From Lentisphaerota bacterium (lineage in GTDB: Bacteria > Verrucomicrobiota > Lentisphaeria > Oligosphaerales > JABHEG01), in contig JABHEG010000166.1 of NCBI GenBank assembly GCA_018676675.1, positions 1 through 52,605 on the forward strand: DNA of 52,605 bases, in the 5' to 3' direction. Positions 1-9,230 of the stretch are shown here, piece by piece. Each line of letters starts with the position of its first letter. The first letter of the stretch is position 1. Made by a program: the position numbers and the translations under genes. The notes under the pieces are model-generated. The model ran no database searches, had not been told where the DNA came from, and saw only the letters and a list, made by a program, of their open reading frames with translations.

Positions 1-199
1 AGGAACGGACTAACGCCGAAATCACTTCAGCAAGACCAATCAGACTGGAGTTGATCTCCGGTCCCCTCGACGTATGAAGCTAACCGCGAAACATGGCGTT
101 CAACTTTACAGAACCCCAAGCTCAAAACACTGAGCTCTGGGTCACAGCTTTGATTTGAGACCCCAGGGAATCGAACGGGTTGACGTGCGGAAGATCGTG

Positions 200-805
200 A
201 TGAGTTTCTTTGACCGGCATCTACGCAAGCTTGATCGTGAAGGTGCAGATGCACGTTACGCAGCGCTGCTCGCGTACGAGAAAGAGCATCCGGTGCGTAC
301 CAAAGCAAGAGAATGGCGGCTCTGGTGGGTCAAGAGAGAAAAGGCAAAAAAGATCGCGTCTGACGGAACTTCATTTGTGATGACCCATGGCAAAACAGAC
401 CTGAAAATTACTATCGATCCCACATGTACCTATGTCCTTGAACATCCAGGCACCGTTGAGGAAGTCAAACTCGGGTCACTTGTACGGTTGCGCGGCAGCA
501 AACCGGAGGGCGCTGAACCTTTCCGGGTGACGTCCATTCAAAGCTATCCATCCGATCACAGGGGAGGGCAGTTTGCACATGATAAACGCATCGATGGTCG
601 CTGGTATGGCAAAGGTGACCCGATGCAGGTGGGCGTCGCGGGCAAGAAACAGCCAATTGTTCTTGATGCAGACGTTAGAGTTGGCATTCGTAAACTGGCC
701 GGCCCCGACGCACTCAAGGCCGGGCTTGAGATTGTAGAAATTTGGGGAAAGAAGATTGGTTCAGACCACTACGCGTCACGTATAGCTATTGGAGCTGGAC
801 AGTAG
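200..805 (+). CDS. Hypothetical protein, about 201 aa
   Basis: I do not recognise this protein. The ATG at 200 is preceded by a GGAAG stretch six bases upstream; an in-frame TTG at 155 would add 15 residues and lacks such a site. The first third is rich in Arg, Lys and Glu and probably helical. The rest alternates short hydrophobic strands with glycines and looks like a small beta domain ending in an Ile-Gly-Ala-Gly tail. There is no signal peptide, membrane segment or recognisable catalytic motif. It is the only plus-strand gene before 15.2 kb, and it faces the minus-strand glycosidase-like gene with about 190 bases between their ends. Codon usage resembles a real gene, but the product cannot be named. 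Confidence 0.5.
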   Translation: MSFFDRHLRKLDREGADARYAALLAYEKEHPVRTKAREWRLWWVKREKAKKIASDGTSFVMTHGKTDLKITIDPTCTYVLEHPGTVEEVKLGSLVRLRGSKPEGAEPFRVTSIQSYPSDHRGGQFAHDKRIDGRWYGKGDPMQVGVAGKKQPIVLDADVRVGIRKLAGPDALKAGLEIVEIWGKKIGSDHYASRIAIGAGQ

Positions 806-883
806 CTTCCCCGTACATCTTTCGGTCATTGGCCCACAGGCATTTGCATTCTTGCACAAAACGCCCTGGACCTCAATGGCAGC

Positions 884-960
884 TTGGGGTCAGCGTCAAT
901 GGGTTGGTCCTTGGCACGATATGTCCCAGATCGGTGAGTTATCAGGTCTTAGATTGCTGT
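884..960. repeat. TTGGGGTCAG-type motif plus diverged repeat copy
   Basis: The motif TTGGGGTCAGCGT lies at 884-896. It is followed by about 55 bases that match 8748-8800 at roughly three of every four positions, sharing GATATGTCCCA and TCTTAGA blocks; most differences are transitions. Both copies lie in gaps between minus-strand genes. This looks like an old dispersed element rather than a gene. Confidence 0.5.
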
Positions 961-996
961 TTCCTGGGCCGTTCCCGATGGTATAGGCCCCGGGCG

Positions 997-3510
997 TTAC
1001 GGCTCCAGAATCACGGCAACCTGGTTATCGGTGAGTCGGAGGTCGATCGCCGTGTGGCCTTTGGGAGTGCGGCGTGCCTTGTCCAGTGTCTGCTCGAGCA
1101 GACCTTCAGGGGCGCCGTAGACATAGGCGCGCAGCGGCTTGGCGTGGCCGAGGCTGAAACTGCCGCTGGCGCAGGTGACGATGCGATCGTCACCCATAAC
1201 GACGCCGGGGCGAATCTCGCGCACCGTGATCGGGAAGCAGCGCTTGAGTACGTGATCGCCATGCAGATAGTACCAGCAGTAGCAGGTGAGCACGCCGCGC
1301 TTGAGCAATTCATGCACAGTCTCGAACAAGTTGCAGCGAGGCTTGAGGTGCAGGCTCAACGGGGAGCGGCTGAACAGTGCGGCGTCGACCAGGTAGCTGT
1401 CGTGGGCCACGGGCTCGGCGAAGTGCACGATGGGCAACTGCGCGGCGGCCAGGGTGTCGTCGAACTGGTTGGCGAATATCACGGCGTTGCGCTTCACCAG
1501 CTCGCTCGTGAAGGCGAGGTGGAATTCCTTGGCGAGGATGGGCACGAACCCGACCTTGCGCACGATCTGACCTTGCGCATCCAGTAACGCGGAGACACCG
1601 TCGCTGTGTCCATAGGAAACACGCGCCCGCGAGTGGTCCCACTCGTCCAGGTAGATACCGTCAAATTGCAGCTCGTCCATGTAGAGTTTGAGGAGTTGCA
1701 TCAGGTGTTTGCCGACGGGGTTTCCGAGCTGCGGGAGCACGCAGTAGAGCCAGCCGGTCCGGTACGGAATCGGTTCACTCCACGCGTTGAGGGGCAGTGC
1801 TTCCGGGAAGCGTTCGCGCAGTTCCTCGAGCGTCTCACCGTCCGTTAGTCGGCAGATGTGAACGTCCATGTAAGGAAGGACTTGCACATCGACGCCCTGG
1901 TCTCTGACCGTGTTGCGCCACTCCAGGACCTGGGCTGACGCGCGGCGGTGGGTGTCGACCGGTTCGCCGCCGTACAGGACGCGTTTCTGGTTCTCCGTGC
2001 CGGGGTAGCGGAAGCAGGCGCTGGCGATCTGGATGCCGGTGTCCTTGACGAAATGCGCGCGCGTCTCGGGAGTCTTGTAGCGCGCGTCTTCGTACATCCG
2101 CTGCTCGGTGGCCGGATGCACGAAACCGAACAGCCCGGGAATCCGTTGGTACAGGTTCCATTCGCGCCGGACGGCATTGACCAGGTCATAGTAGTCCGGG
2201 CGGTCGAGCGGGAAGAGCTTCCAGACGACGGTGTAGGAGGATTTCGGCGCCAGGTAGAAGAGATCGTCACCCGCGGCGAGGACCGCGTCCCACGTCATCC
2301 AGGTGGCCTGGTTGCGGTAGGCGTCGTCTTGCAACACCAGGCCCACCGCCGAGTTCCGCCGCGCGACGTAAGCCACGGGTGTGGCGCCGGTCTGGCGGCC
2401 GTCCATTGGCGAGGTGCAGGCGTAGAAGTGCCGCTGCGCGCGGCCGGCAAGGCGGAAATGCGTGATGTCCTCGACGGTGCCGAGGTCTACCATGTTGACG
2501 AATGTGACAGGCTGGTCCCGGTCAGTGCGGTTCACGAAGGTGTCTCGGACCTCCAGGTGAGAGTCCTCACGGGCCACGCGCCGGCGCCACGCGACCTCAC
2601 TCGTCTGCGCGTCGAACCCGTTCTCGTCCATGCCGAAGCGCTCCCACTGCCCGGGACTATCGCCGTGGCCGATGTCTCGCCACGCCTCGCCGCAGAAGCG
2701 GATGGAAGAGAAGAGGCTGTACGTATCGCCCTCTACGGTGACGGTCATGCGGCCGGACGGCACCAACTCGAAGCTGAAGTCGCATCGGGTGGCACGCGAC
2801 GGCGCGACGTCACCAACTTCCGGGCGGAACGGCAACTCGGTGCTCAACGTGGTCAACGCACCGGCGTGCCGGCCCCGGGCACGCTTGCGGAACGCGGCCA
2901 ACCCGCGGCTCTCCCGAGGCGGTGGCGTGTTGGCGAGATTCGGGCTCCGGGGGAAGCTGTCGTTGAAGAGCAGTTTGATCTTGCGGAACTCGAGCGGCTT
3001 GTCGTTGGCGCCGTAGAGATAGACACTCGTGAAGGTGACCACGTTGTCTGCGGACTGCATGAGGTCGGTGACGTCGAGTACGAAACGGTTCACGTGGCCA
3101 CCGGCCTTGGTCGTGTTGTCCCACGGGTAATAGGACAGCACCCACGCGGCACGTGAGGGGTCATGCCAGAACACGCGGTGTTCGTGGGTGTACAGGTAGT
3201 AGGGCGCCTTGTTGCGCAGACGTTCGAGTGACGTGGGGATTCCGTTGACGGTCACGGCGCATGCGGCCGCGGAGCCCGAGCGGAAGCGGCCTGCCTCGAT
3301 ACGTGCTTCGAAGCTCAGGTATGCAGTGTGCCCGGGAGCAGGCGGAGGCGGTACCTCGACGCGCAGCGTTTCGTTGAAGAGGATCTGCTGAACCCCCGCC
3401 CCGGCGGGCCGCCCCGGCCCCGGTGCCTGGGCGAGCGCGGGAAGCGACAGGAGTACTGGCGCCCATAACCAGGCGCACATCAACCCTCTAACGGGCGTGG
3501 TGTGTGTCAA
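997..3510 (-). CDS. Secreted glycoside-hydrolase-like protein (unassigned family)
   Basis: This is an 837-residue exported protein. Start: a TTG at 3510 follows a strong GGGAGGGAGGA site; an in-frame ATG at 3480 is an alternative that begins directly with the signal peptide. The signal peptide is hydrophobic (WLWAPVLLSLPALAQA). The N-terminal 300 residues look like beta-sandwich carbohydrate-handling domains. The C-terminal half resembles a TIM barrel, with a strand ending in the acidic motif FDGIYLDEWDHS and a later strand ending in IFANQFDD, as in glycosidases that act on polysaccharides. I cannot place it in a numbered GH family. It is isolated from its neighbours by gaps on both sides, and substrate is unknown. 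The glycosidase assignment is inference from fold-like patterns only. Confidence 0.6.
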   Translation of the reverse strand: MTHTTPVRGLMCAWLWAPVLLSLPALAQAPGPGRPAGAGVQQILFNETLRVEVPPPPAPGHTAYLSFEARIEAGRFRSGSAAACAVTVNGIPTSLERLRNKAPYYLYTHEHRVFWHDPSRAAWVLSYYPWDNTTKAGGHVNRFVLDVTDLMQSADNVVTFTSVYLYGANDKPLEFRKIKLLFNDSFPRSPNLANTPPPRESRGLAAFRKRARGRHAGALTTLSTELPFRPEVGDVAPSRATRCDFSFELVPSGRMTVTVEGDTYSLFSSIRFCGEAWRDIGHGDSPGQWERFGMDENGFDAQTSEVAWRRRVAREDSHLEVRDTFVNRTDRDQPVTFVNMVDLGTVEDITHFRLAGRAQRHFYACTSPMDGRQTGATPVAYVARRNSAVGLVLQDDAYRNQATWMTWDAVLAAGDDLFYLAPKSSYTVVWKLFPLDRPDYYDLVNAVRREWNLYQRIPGLFGFVHPATEQRMYEDARYKTPETRAHFVKDTGIQIASACFRYPGTENQKRVLYGGEPVDTHRRASAQVLEWRNTVRDQGVDVQVLPYMDVHICRLTDGETLEELRERFPEALPLNAWSEPIPYRTGWLYCVLPQLGNPVGKHLMQLLKLYMDELQFDGIYLDEWDHSRARVSYGHSDGVSALLDAQGQIVRKVGFVPILAKEFHLAFTSELVKRNAVIFANQFDDTLAAAQLPIVHFAEPVAHDSYLVDAALFSRSPLSLHLKPRCNLFETVHELLKRGVLTCYCWYYLHGDHVLKRCFPITVREIRPGVVMGDDRIVTCASGSFSLGHAKPLRAYVYGAPEGLLEQTLDKARRTPKGHTAIDLRLTDNQVAVILEP

Positions 3511-3974
3511 GATGTCCTCCCTCCCAAAGTAATAGGGATTTGCTTTCTGGGCGTCGGGAGGAAGATAGCCGTGAGGGGTGTGGGTGCAAGGATCTGGGTG
3601 GAGTTGGGGGCTGGCATGTCCGCTGTGCCCGCATCTTGTTGGAATACCACCTGAGTGTCAGGGAACACGAATACCACGCCGCGTCGAAGCCGCCGGCATC
3701 ATCACTGGGCCAGGTGGGCGGCCAAGGGCTGTCGGGGTCTTTGGGGATGGCTTTGCCCTCCTAGCGACCGCGCTCCTTCAGGAAGTTATGGCAGACCTGC
3801 TGGTTCCGGGCGAAGCGGCGTACCGTCGAACGTCTGCGCGATTTCTCGCACAACGGCGAGTTCCTGCTCCGTTCCCGCGGCGTCAGATTCAGGCATGGCA
3901 CCAGCCTACAGAACAGGACGAACGGAGGCAAGCGTGACCGACTAGGAGCTGTTGACCCACAGCCGGCCGGCCAT
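3511..3974. other. Gap without a supported gene
   Basis: This 464-base gap holds no convincing intact gene. On the minus strand a 35-codon frame (ATG near 3899) begins MPESDAAGTEQELAVVRE. A second frame just downstream reads like a continuation (TVRRFARNQQVCHNFLKERG), so a small gene broken by a frameshift is possible. Plus-strand open frames here are Arg/Gly/Pro-rich and look like chance frames. Confidence 0.4.
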
Positions 3975-5447
3975 TTACGGGGCCGCTCTCTTCAACCCCA
4001 GTCGCTCCAGGTGGCATGGAGGCGCATCGTATCGCTGCAGCAGCTCGGTCAGTTTGGCGGCGAGACGCTCCTCCAGGGCAGGATCGGTGAGTCTGTGCTG
4101 TTGCTGCGGATCGGCCAGAACATCGTGGATGATATGTCCTTCGGGCGCGTCCAGATGCCGACGACTTTTGTGTGTGAAGCGCAACTGGGGAATGCCGTCG
4201 CTGCTCTTGAGAAAGCAGCCGACCTCCGCCGCCTTCAATCTTCCCGACCCGACAAAGTCACCATACCCGCGCGGCATGAGGCTGTAGTGATGAACCGGGG
4301 CACCCCGCTCCGGCTGGCGGCAATAGGTATGACGCCCGTCGGCAAGATTCACATCCTTGCCGAAATACCCGAAAAGCAGCGCGTCGTGGTGTTCGCCATC
4401 TTCCTGCAACAGATGACACATCGATTTGCCCTGCACGTGCGGCGGCAGTTCGGCATCGTGCAGTTCCATCAGCGTCGGCATGAGATCGAAGAGCCCAGTC
4501 AGCGCTTGTCGGCGGCCGGGTCGACAACCGGGTGCACTGATAAGGAGCGGGATATGTGTCTCGATCTCACTGTCGAAGAACATCGACTTGCCGAAGACGC
4601 CGCGCTCGCCCAGGTTATGCCCGTGGTCGGTCGAGAGAATCAGGGCCGTGTCATCCCACATACCGTACTCGTCCATGACGTCGAAGAGTTGGCCCAGGTA
4701 CTGGTCAAGCATGGTCAGGTTGGCCGCGTAACTCCGCTGAATATGAGTCACGGCTTCCGCGTCATCGAACTCTGGATCCAGCTTGCCGTATTCGGGTGAG
4801 GTGAAGAAGTACTTGTCCCACGTGTCATCGTACATGTCGTGGAAGCGTTGTGGTGACTCGAACGGTTCGTGGGGATCGAAGAGTTCCAGGTGCAGATGCC
4901 AGTTGTCGGCCGCGCGGTTGCGCTTCAAGAACTCCGCCGCGCTGCTAATGCATTTGGTGAAGGGGTAATCCTCGTCTCGCTCCAGATCGCGGTACTCGAA
5001 ATTGGCCAGGTAGGCCTGGCGATTGACGTTCTTGCCTCTGCCCTCGAGAGGCGTCGTCTCGACCACCCCCCGCCACTTGTCGCCCTCCTGACCTCGCTCG
5101 AACTCGAAGGAGTCAAAGAGCGTATTGTACACTTCACCGCCTGAATGAAAGTAGTGATAGTGGTCCGTGATCATGTGGGAGTAGACGTTCTTCTGCTTGC
5201 GCAGCAGCGTGGGTGCGCAGTGGTCCCATGGCTCCAGGGGCCCCCAGGGCGCTTCCAGGAAGCTGAGTCGGCCGGTCATCAGGTCACGCCGGGCGGGCAT
5301 ACAAGGCATCGACGAGGTGTAGTGACGATCGAACACAACACTGCGCGCAGCCAACCGGGTGAGGTTGGGTGTCTTGACCCAGTCATTGCCATAGGCCGCA
5401 AGGTAGTCCCGGTTCAAGGAATCCAGAAGTACCAGTATAGTGCGCAT
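3975..5447 (-). CDS. Sulfatase (S1 family, cytoplasmic-looking)
   Basis: This is a 490-residue type I sulfatase, expected to hydrolyse sulfate esters or N-sulfates on glycans. The start is firm: GGAGG lies seven bases before the ATG. The formylglycine motif is CMPAR at residue 49, followed by DLMTG. The first metal-binding segment is at residues 5-12 (LVLLDSLN), and the late metal and sulfate-binding segment is STDHGHNLGERG. Length fits the family. No signal peptide is visible, unlike the other sulfatases in this window, so it may act in the cytoplasm on imported sugars; this is inference. The STDHGHNLGE pattern and overall layout resemble N-sulfoglucosamine sulfohydrolase or heparan-type sulfatases, but substrate cannot be set by eye. 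Confidence 0.9.
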   Translation of the reverse strand: MRTILVLLDSLNRDYLAAYGNDWVKTPNLTRLAARSVVFDRHYTSSMPCMPARRDLMTGRLSFLEAPWGPLEPWDHCAPTLLRKQKNVYSHMITDHYHYFHSGGEVYNTLFDSFEFERGQEGDKWRGVVETTPLEGRGKNVNRQAYLANFEYRDLERDEDYPFTKCISSAAEFLKRNRAADNWHLHLELFDPHEPFESPQRFHDMYDDTWDKYFFTSPEYGKLDPEFDDAEAVTHIQRSYAANLTMLDQYLGQLFDVMDEYGMWDDTALILSTDHGHNLGERGVFGKSMFFDSEIETHIPLLISAPGCRPGRRQALTGLFDLMPTLMELHDAELPPHVQGKSMCHLLQEDGEHHDALLFGYFGKDVNLADGRHTYCRQPERGAPVHHYSLMPRGYGDFVGSGRLKAAEVGCFLKSSDGIPQLRFTHKSRRHLDAPEGHIIHDVLADPQQQHRLTDPALEERLAAKLTELLQRYDAPPCHLERLGLKRAAP

Positions 5448-5741
5448 CGCGTTCCTCCAAAGATCTTATATCAACGCCCTCGCGTTTCACTCGCCAGCGC
5501 ATTTCCCTCAGAGATGCGGCCGACGCTGGAGCCGGTTGACCTCGGGGAAGCAACCCCCATTCCAGGCCCGGTAGCCGTCGTCGAGGACCACGCCGACGTG
5601 GATGACCGCCTGGCCGCCATCACGAATAGGGATTCATTTTCCGGCGACGGAGAGACGATAGCGGGGGTGTGGTCTGTGGGCAAGGATGAATGGCAGGATT
5701 TCCGGTGTTCGAGGCCCGTAGTGGTGCCGGACCCGGCCTGC

Positions 5742-5807
5742 TCCAGCAGGTTGGGGTCAGCGTAAGTGAGCTGATCCAGCAGGTTGGGGTCAGCGTAAGT
5801 GAGCTGA
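5742..5807. repeat. Perfect tandem repeat, 2 x 33 bp
   Basis: Two identical, abutting 33-bp units lie at 5742-5774 and 5775-5807. Each contains TTGGGGTCAGCGTAAGTGAG. The second unit runs directly into the 92-bp dispersed repeat, so the tandem copy looks like a recent local duplication of that element's edge. Confidence 0.9.
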
Positions 5808-5882
5808 TTGGGCTACAACCGATAATGACTCATTCGTGCGGATCCCCAAGCCCAAAGTGACTCAAGAATCGTGCTATTCTTG
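5791..5882. repeat. 92-bp dispersed repeat, copy 1
   Basis: Matches 8899-8990 in direct orientation over 92 bases with about five differences and no gaps. It contains a short inverted repeat (AAGAAT / ATTCTT, 5863-5881) kept in both copies. The two copies flank the DUF4838 gene. It resembles a non-coding REP- or MITE-like element. Confidence 0.85.
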
Positions 5883-6141
5883 AATTAGCCTCAGTCGAAG
5901 CTGTTCAGGAACTTCTCACGCCGCGGCTTGCTCAACCCCATCGTCGGATCTCCGTAGCGTCCCGAAGGCGATTCCGCCAGAAACGGATTCAAGAATAGGG
6001 CCAAAACTGACGGCGGCCAGGCAGGTCGAGATGGTCCAATAAGTCGGAACAATCTGGGCCAGAGACGATGTGCCTACGCTGACCCCTGATTCCGCTGACC
6101 CCTGATTCCGCGAATCTTAGCCGAATCTTACATCACAAGGC

Positions 6142-8640
6142 TCACGGGTTGGCGCCGTCGGTCGCGGTCGGCGAGTAGAACCGCACCTGTCCAAGCCCGG
6201 CATAGGTGTCGTTCTCAGCCGGTGTTGCCCAGTTGCCTTTGCCCACTCCGCCGACCGCGGTGATGCGCACGAAGCGGAGCGCTTTGTCCGCCAACGGGAC
6301 TACCACACTGACCGGCGACGGTCCAGTGTCGGTGGCCTCGGGAATGGTGAACGTACCCAGCGACTCCCAGTTGGCGAGATCCTCTGTGACCGAGCACTCG
6401 ATCTTCACGTCGCGCATGCCGCGTCGGGTCAGTCCGTGCCCGCGGTTCTGTTTGTAGTTCCAGATGCGGAATTCGCGCACCTTTCGGGACTCGCCCAAGT
6501 CGAACTGGATCCACACGCCGTCCGGGCCCGTAGCAATCCAGTGGCGATCGTGGTCCGCGTCCTGCGCGACCAGCTTCGCCTCCCGTGTTCCGAGTACGCC
6601 TTTGCGGGATTCGTTCATCTGGTGGCCGTTGACCACGGTGTAGGCGGGGCGGTCGGGCTCGGCACTGGCCCGCACGCGCACATCCCGGACGTAGCCTTCG
6701 GCCACGGCGGAGTGCGGTGGCGGAGTGCGAATCAGGCCGATGCGCGCCTCATACTTCCGCTTGCCATCGACCATGTATTGCCACACGCCCCGATCCCACG
6801 TCGCGACACGCTCCTTCTCCCGTTCCGTGCCGGCCAGCGCCTTCGCCCTCTCCATGTAGCCGCCGAGCTCGGTCATCCGTTCTTCCGTGCCCAAGTGGCT
6901 CCACGCGATCTCTTCGGTCTGGTGGTATTGCACGTCCTGTGTGCGTACCGCGGCCGGGTAGTTCGCCGGATCGGTGAAGGTTGCCTCGATGCGGTCGTGG
7001 AAACGCTTCATCGGCTCGGCCGCAGCCCCGAAATAGCACGTGAAGAACTCGTCGAGCAGGGATTCGGGATCGAGAGTCGGATCGTCATACATCTTCATGG
7101 TCAGGTAAAAGTCAACCTGTTCGCCGATGCCGCAGAGGAACACGCCCCGCACCCCGTCGGCGTGGTACTGCTTGATCAGCTCGCCTAGAGGCCGAGCGCT
7201 GAAGCCCGGGAAACAGTGCCAGCCGCGCATGACCGCGGGCTCAATGGGGAAGCAGTAGTAGTTCCACAAGTAGATGGGCCGGTCCCGAGGCTGCACCCAC
7301 TTCCGGTAGAACTGCTTCTCGTGCTCGCGGATCCGCGGGGCCCAGTAGTTGCGCACCTGCAGGCAGGGGGCTATGGCCACGTTGGGCTCCAGCTCGAACT
7401 CCGTGGGTTTGAAGGCGTACACGTGGTAGGCCAGGGCCGAGATGTACTTGTCCGGATGCGTCTTACGTACCTCCCGAGCCACGGCGTTGATGAAACCGAA
7501 GATGTAGTGGGTACCCGTGCCACTGTTGAAGTGTCCCGCGTTACGGTTCTCTCTGTCCCTGGCGATCACCTCCTGGCAGCGTTGACACTGGCACCAGGCG
7601 GCGTTGTCCAAGGGCACCACGGCGAAGTAGTCGCCCATGGCGAGCTGGTAGCCTTTGATGCCCTTGCCGCCAAAGTAGTCGCGCGCGTCCTGAGCTACCT
7701 GTCTGATCAAGGCGGGATTCGTCAGACAGAGCTGACGCGAACCCGGGCCGCCGCTCCGGCCCTGCGCGAAGAACTCCGGACGTTCGCCCTCGAAGAGCTC
7801 CGGGCGTTCGGGGTTCTTCTTGAGGAAACGGTCCTGAAAACTCATGAACGAGTGGTTCCCCGCCCACTTCTCCCCACCCACCCGCAACCGGCGCCAATAG
7901 AGGTTGAGCTGGTCGCCGGTCGGGTTGTTCCACTGCGCTTTGACCAAGGGCCGGCCGCCGCCGAAGCCTTCCCGGTATCTCAGCGCCGGCGAACGGCGGA
8001 CCTCGCCCCCTTTCACGATCAACGTGCTTTGCCGGGGGTGCACCACGTTCAGCGGCGTGGGCCCGTACCAGCGCACACCGCAGTAGCGTTCCAGGAAATC
8101 GTAGGCCGCGTAGCAAGTGCCCTGGTCGTCGAAGATGCCCGGCAGCTCGATCTTGGCGCCATCGGGCTTGTCGCCAACGGCTGCGCCGTAGTCTATCCGG
8201 TGCCGCCAGTCGGCCAGGACTCTTTGCCAGTTGGTGCCCCGGCCCTCCTCGGAGCGGTTGGCCGGTGTGTCGTGCCAATCACGACCCAGGATCACGACCG
8301 CGTCGGGGGCGAAGCAGACCAGATACTCCTGCGGCTCGAAGTCCATGCCTATGAGCCCCATTTCACGAGTGGCTCTGCTTTCGCCCACCAGCAGGCGCGC
8401 GCCAGCCACCGCGTCGGCGTCCGTGCGGACCGCGAGCGCGACCCCGGTGATTTGGTGCACGTGGTGCCGCACCTCGAGAGCGGCCAGCCGGGCGGCCGGG
8501 GTCGGCGTCGTCGCGGTCACGATCGTGGCCGTTGGCGTCCCGTCGCGGACCAGCGTCACCGACGTTCCTTGTGCAGATGAGACTTGGCTCATGGCGACAA
8601 AACTCCCCACTGCGGTCAGGACCAGACCTGGTTTGTGCAT
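6142..8640 (-). CDS. Secreted DUF4838 protein with C-terminal discoidin (F5/8C) domain
   Basis: This is an 832-residue exported protein. A signal peptide spans about residues 1-23 (ends VSSAQ). Residues 35-110 resemble the alpha/beta N-terminal domain found in GH20 and GH67 glycosidases. The central part is a DUF4838 domain, recognised from stretches such as YISALAYHVY, the Cys-containing WCQCQRCQ, and LWNYYCFP. Residues 650-825 form an F5/8-type C (discoidin) carbohydrate-binding domain, with WIQFDLGESRKV at its core. DUF4838 proteins are common in PVC and Bacteroidota genomes and are considered glycosidase-related, but their reaction is not known to me. The gene stands alone and is bracketed by two copies of a 92-bp repeat. 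The ATG has a GGAG 11 bases upstream and a closer GAGAG. Confidence 0.8.
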   Translation of the reverse strand: MHKPGLVLTAVGSFVAMSQVSSAQGTSVTLVRDGTPTATIVTATTPTPAARLAALEVRHHVHQITGVALAVRTDADAVAGARLLVGESRATREMGLIGMDFEPQEYLVCFAPDAVVILGRDWHDTPANRSEEGRGTNWQRVLADWRHRIDYGAAVGDKPDGAKIELPGIFDDQGTCYAAYDFLERYCGVRWYGPTPLNVVHPRQSTLIVKGGEVRRSPALRYREGFGGGRPLVKAQWNNPTGDQLNLYWRRLRVGGEKWAGNHSFMSFQDRFLKKNPERPELFEGERPEFFAQGRSGGPGSRQLCLTNPALIRQVAQDARDYFGGKGIKGYQLAMGDYFAVVPLDNAAWCQCQRCQEVIARDRENRNAGHFNSGTGTHYIFGFINAVAREVRKTHPDKYISALAYHVYAFKPTEFELEPNVAIAPCLQVRNYWAPRIREHEKQFYRKWVQPRDRPIYLWNYYCFPIEPAVMRGWHCFPGFSARPLGELIKQYHADGVRGVFLCGIGEQVDFYLTMKMYDDPTLDPESLLDEFFTCYFGAAAEPMKRFHDRIEATFTDPANYPAAVRTQDVQYHQTEEIAWSHLGTEERMTELGGYMERAKALAGTEREKERVATWDRGVWQYMVDGKRKYEARIGLIRTPPPHSAVAEGYVRDVRVRASAEPDRPAYTVVNGHQMNESRKGVLGTREAKLVAQDADHDRHWIATGPDGVWIQFDLGESRKVREFRIWNYKQNRGHGLTRRGMRDVKIECSVTEDLANWESLGTFTIPEATDTGPSPVSVVVPLADKALRFVRITAVGGVGKGNWATPAENDTYAGLGQVRFYSPTATDGANP

Positions 8641-8747
8641 AGCTCTCGTGCTCCGTGGTAACTGCTCTGGAGTCGGGCCACGCTCGGCCGTCTCGACGCC
8701 CCGTGCCGCCTGCGTGGGCTGGGCTTCGGGTCGGACCAGCGCAATAT

Positions 8748-8800
8748 GTTGGTTCCTAGTATGATATGTCCCAAATCAGTGGGTTTTCAAATCTTAGAGC
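8748..8800. repeat. Diverged repeat, second copy
   Basis: Partner of the element at about 901-953: roughly 40 of 53 positions agree, sharing GATATGTCCCA and TCTTAGA. It lies just upstream of the DUF4838 gene start. Confidence 0.45.
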
Positions 8801-8898
8801 AGCGAGCAGCGTTTTCGAGGTGATTTCCCGTAGTGTAAGGTCCGGGATTCTCGCGCAACACGGATGTCCCGTCTTGCAGTTTGGGGTCAGTTTGGGGG

Positions 8899-8990
8899 CA
8901 GCGTGAGTGAGCTGATTGGGCTACAACCGATAATGACTCATTCGTACGGATCCCCAAGCCCAAAGTGACTTGAGAATCATGCTATTCTTG
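8899..8990. repeat. 92-bp dispersed repeat, copy 2
   Basis: Direct-orientation partner of 5791-5882, about 95% identical by eye. The internal hairpin arms are kept. It is flanked by TTGGGGTCAG at 8881 and TGGGGTCAG at 8996. Confidence 0.85.
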
Positions 8991-9230
8991 GGGCATGGGG
9001 TCAGCCCTTGTTATTGCCGTTAACGGCCTTCAGCCGAAGCTCGATATCAGACGCGCGAGCTCGCAGTGCTTCCGACGCATTGGTTCGGTCCGCCATCAGA
9101 CTGCGGGCATGGCTCAATGCCCCGACAGTGATCGGGGTAAGCGCCAGTGGTCTGAGTCATCAATCCGCGCGCAAAATGTTGCAGCTACTTTGGCTGCAGA
9201 GGCGCCCCGGCAGTATTATGGGGTAGCCCC

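Larger units (their letters stand above)
5448..6141. other. Repeat-rich gap with a gene remnant
   Basis: This 694-base gap contains a 33-bp tandem repeat (5742-5807), one copy of a 92-bp dispersed repeat (5791-5882), and a 16-bp tandem duplication of CGCTGACCCCTGATTC (6077-6108) that points opposite to the TTGGGGTCAG motifs at 5751 and 5784. Between them, the minus strand carries an open tail of about 36 codons that stops near 5896 (ending SKPRREKFLNSFD), probably the C-terminus of a deleted gene. No intact gene is seen. Confidence 0.5.
8641..9230. other. Repeat-containing gap with a small gene remnant
   Basis: The gap contains the diverged repeat at 8748-8800, a TTGGGGTCAG motif at 8881, the 92-bp repeat at 8899-8990 and another GGGGTCAG at 8997. 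Immediately beyond, the minus strand has an open tail stopping near 8999 (ending ELRLKAVNGNNKG, then TGACCCC), about 50 codons long after an upstream in-frame stop. I read it as a remnant of a deleted gene. No intact gene is supported. Confidence 0.45.

Noticed and set aside
1948..3156. A 402-codon plus-strand open frame
   Set aside because: Antisense to the secreted glycosidase-like gene, with biased composition and no recognisable domain.
3578..3937. A 119-codon plus-strand frame in a gap
   Set aside because: Low-complexity Arg/Pro/Gly-rich product, no SD and no recognised family. The minus strand has a better, though broken, candidate.
7216..8580. A 454-codon open frame on the plus strand
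   Set aside because: It lies opposite the DUF4838 gene. Its product is Val/His/Arg-rich with no motifs, as expected for an antisense frame in GC-rich coding DNA.
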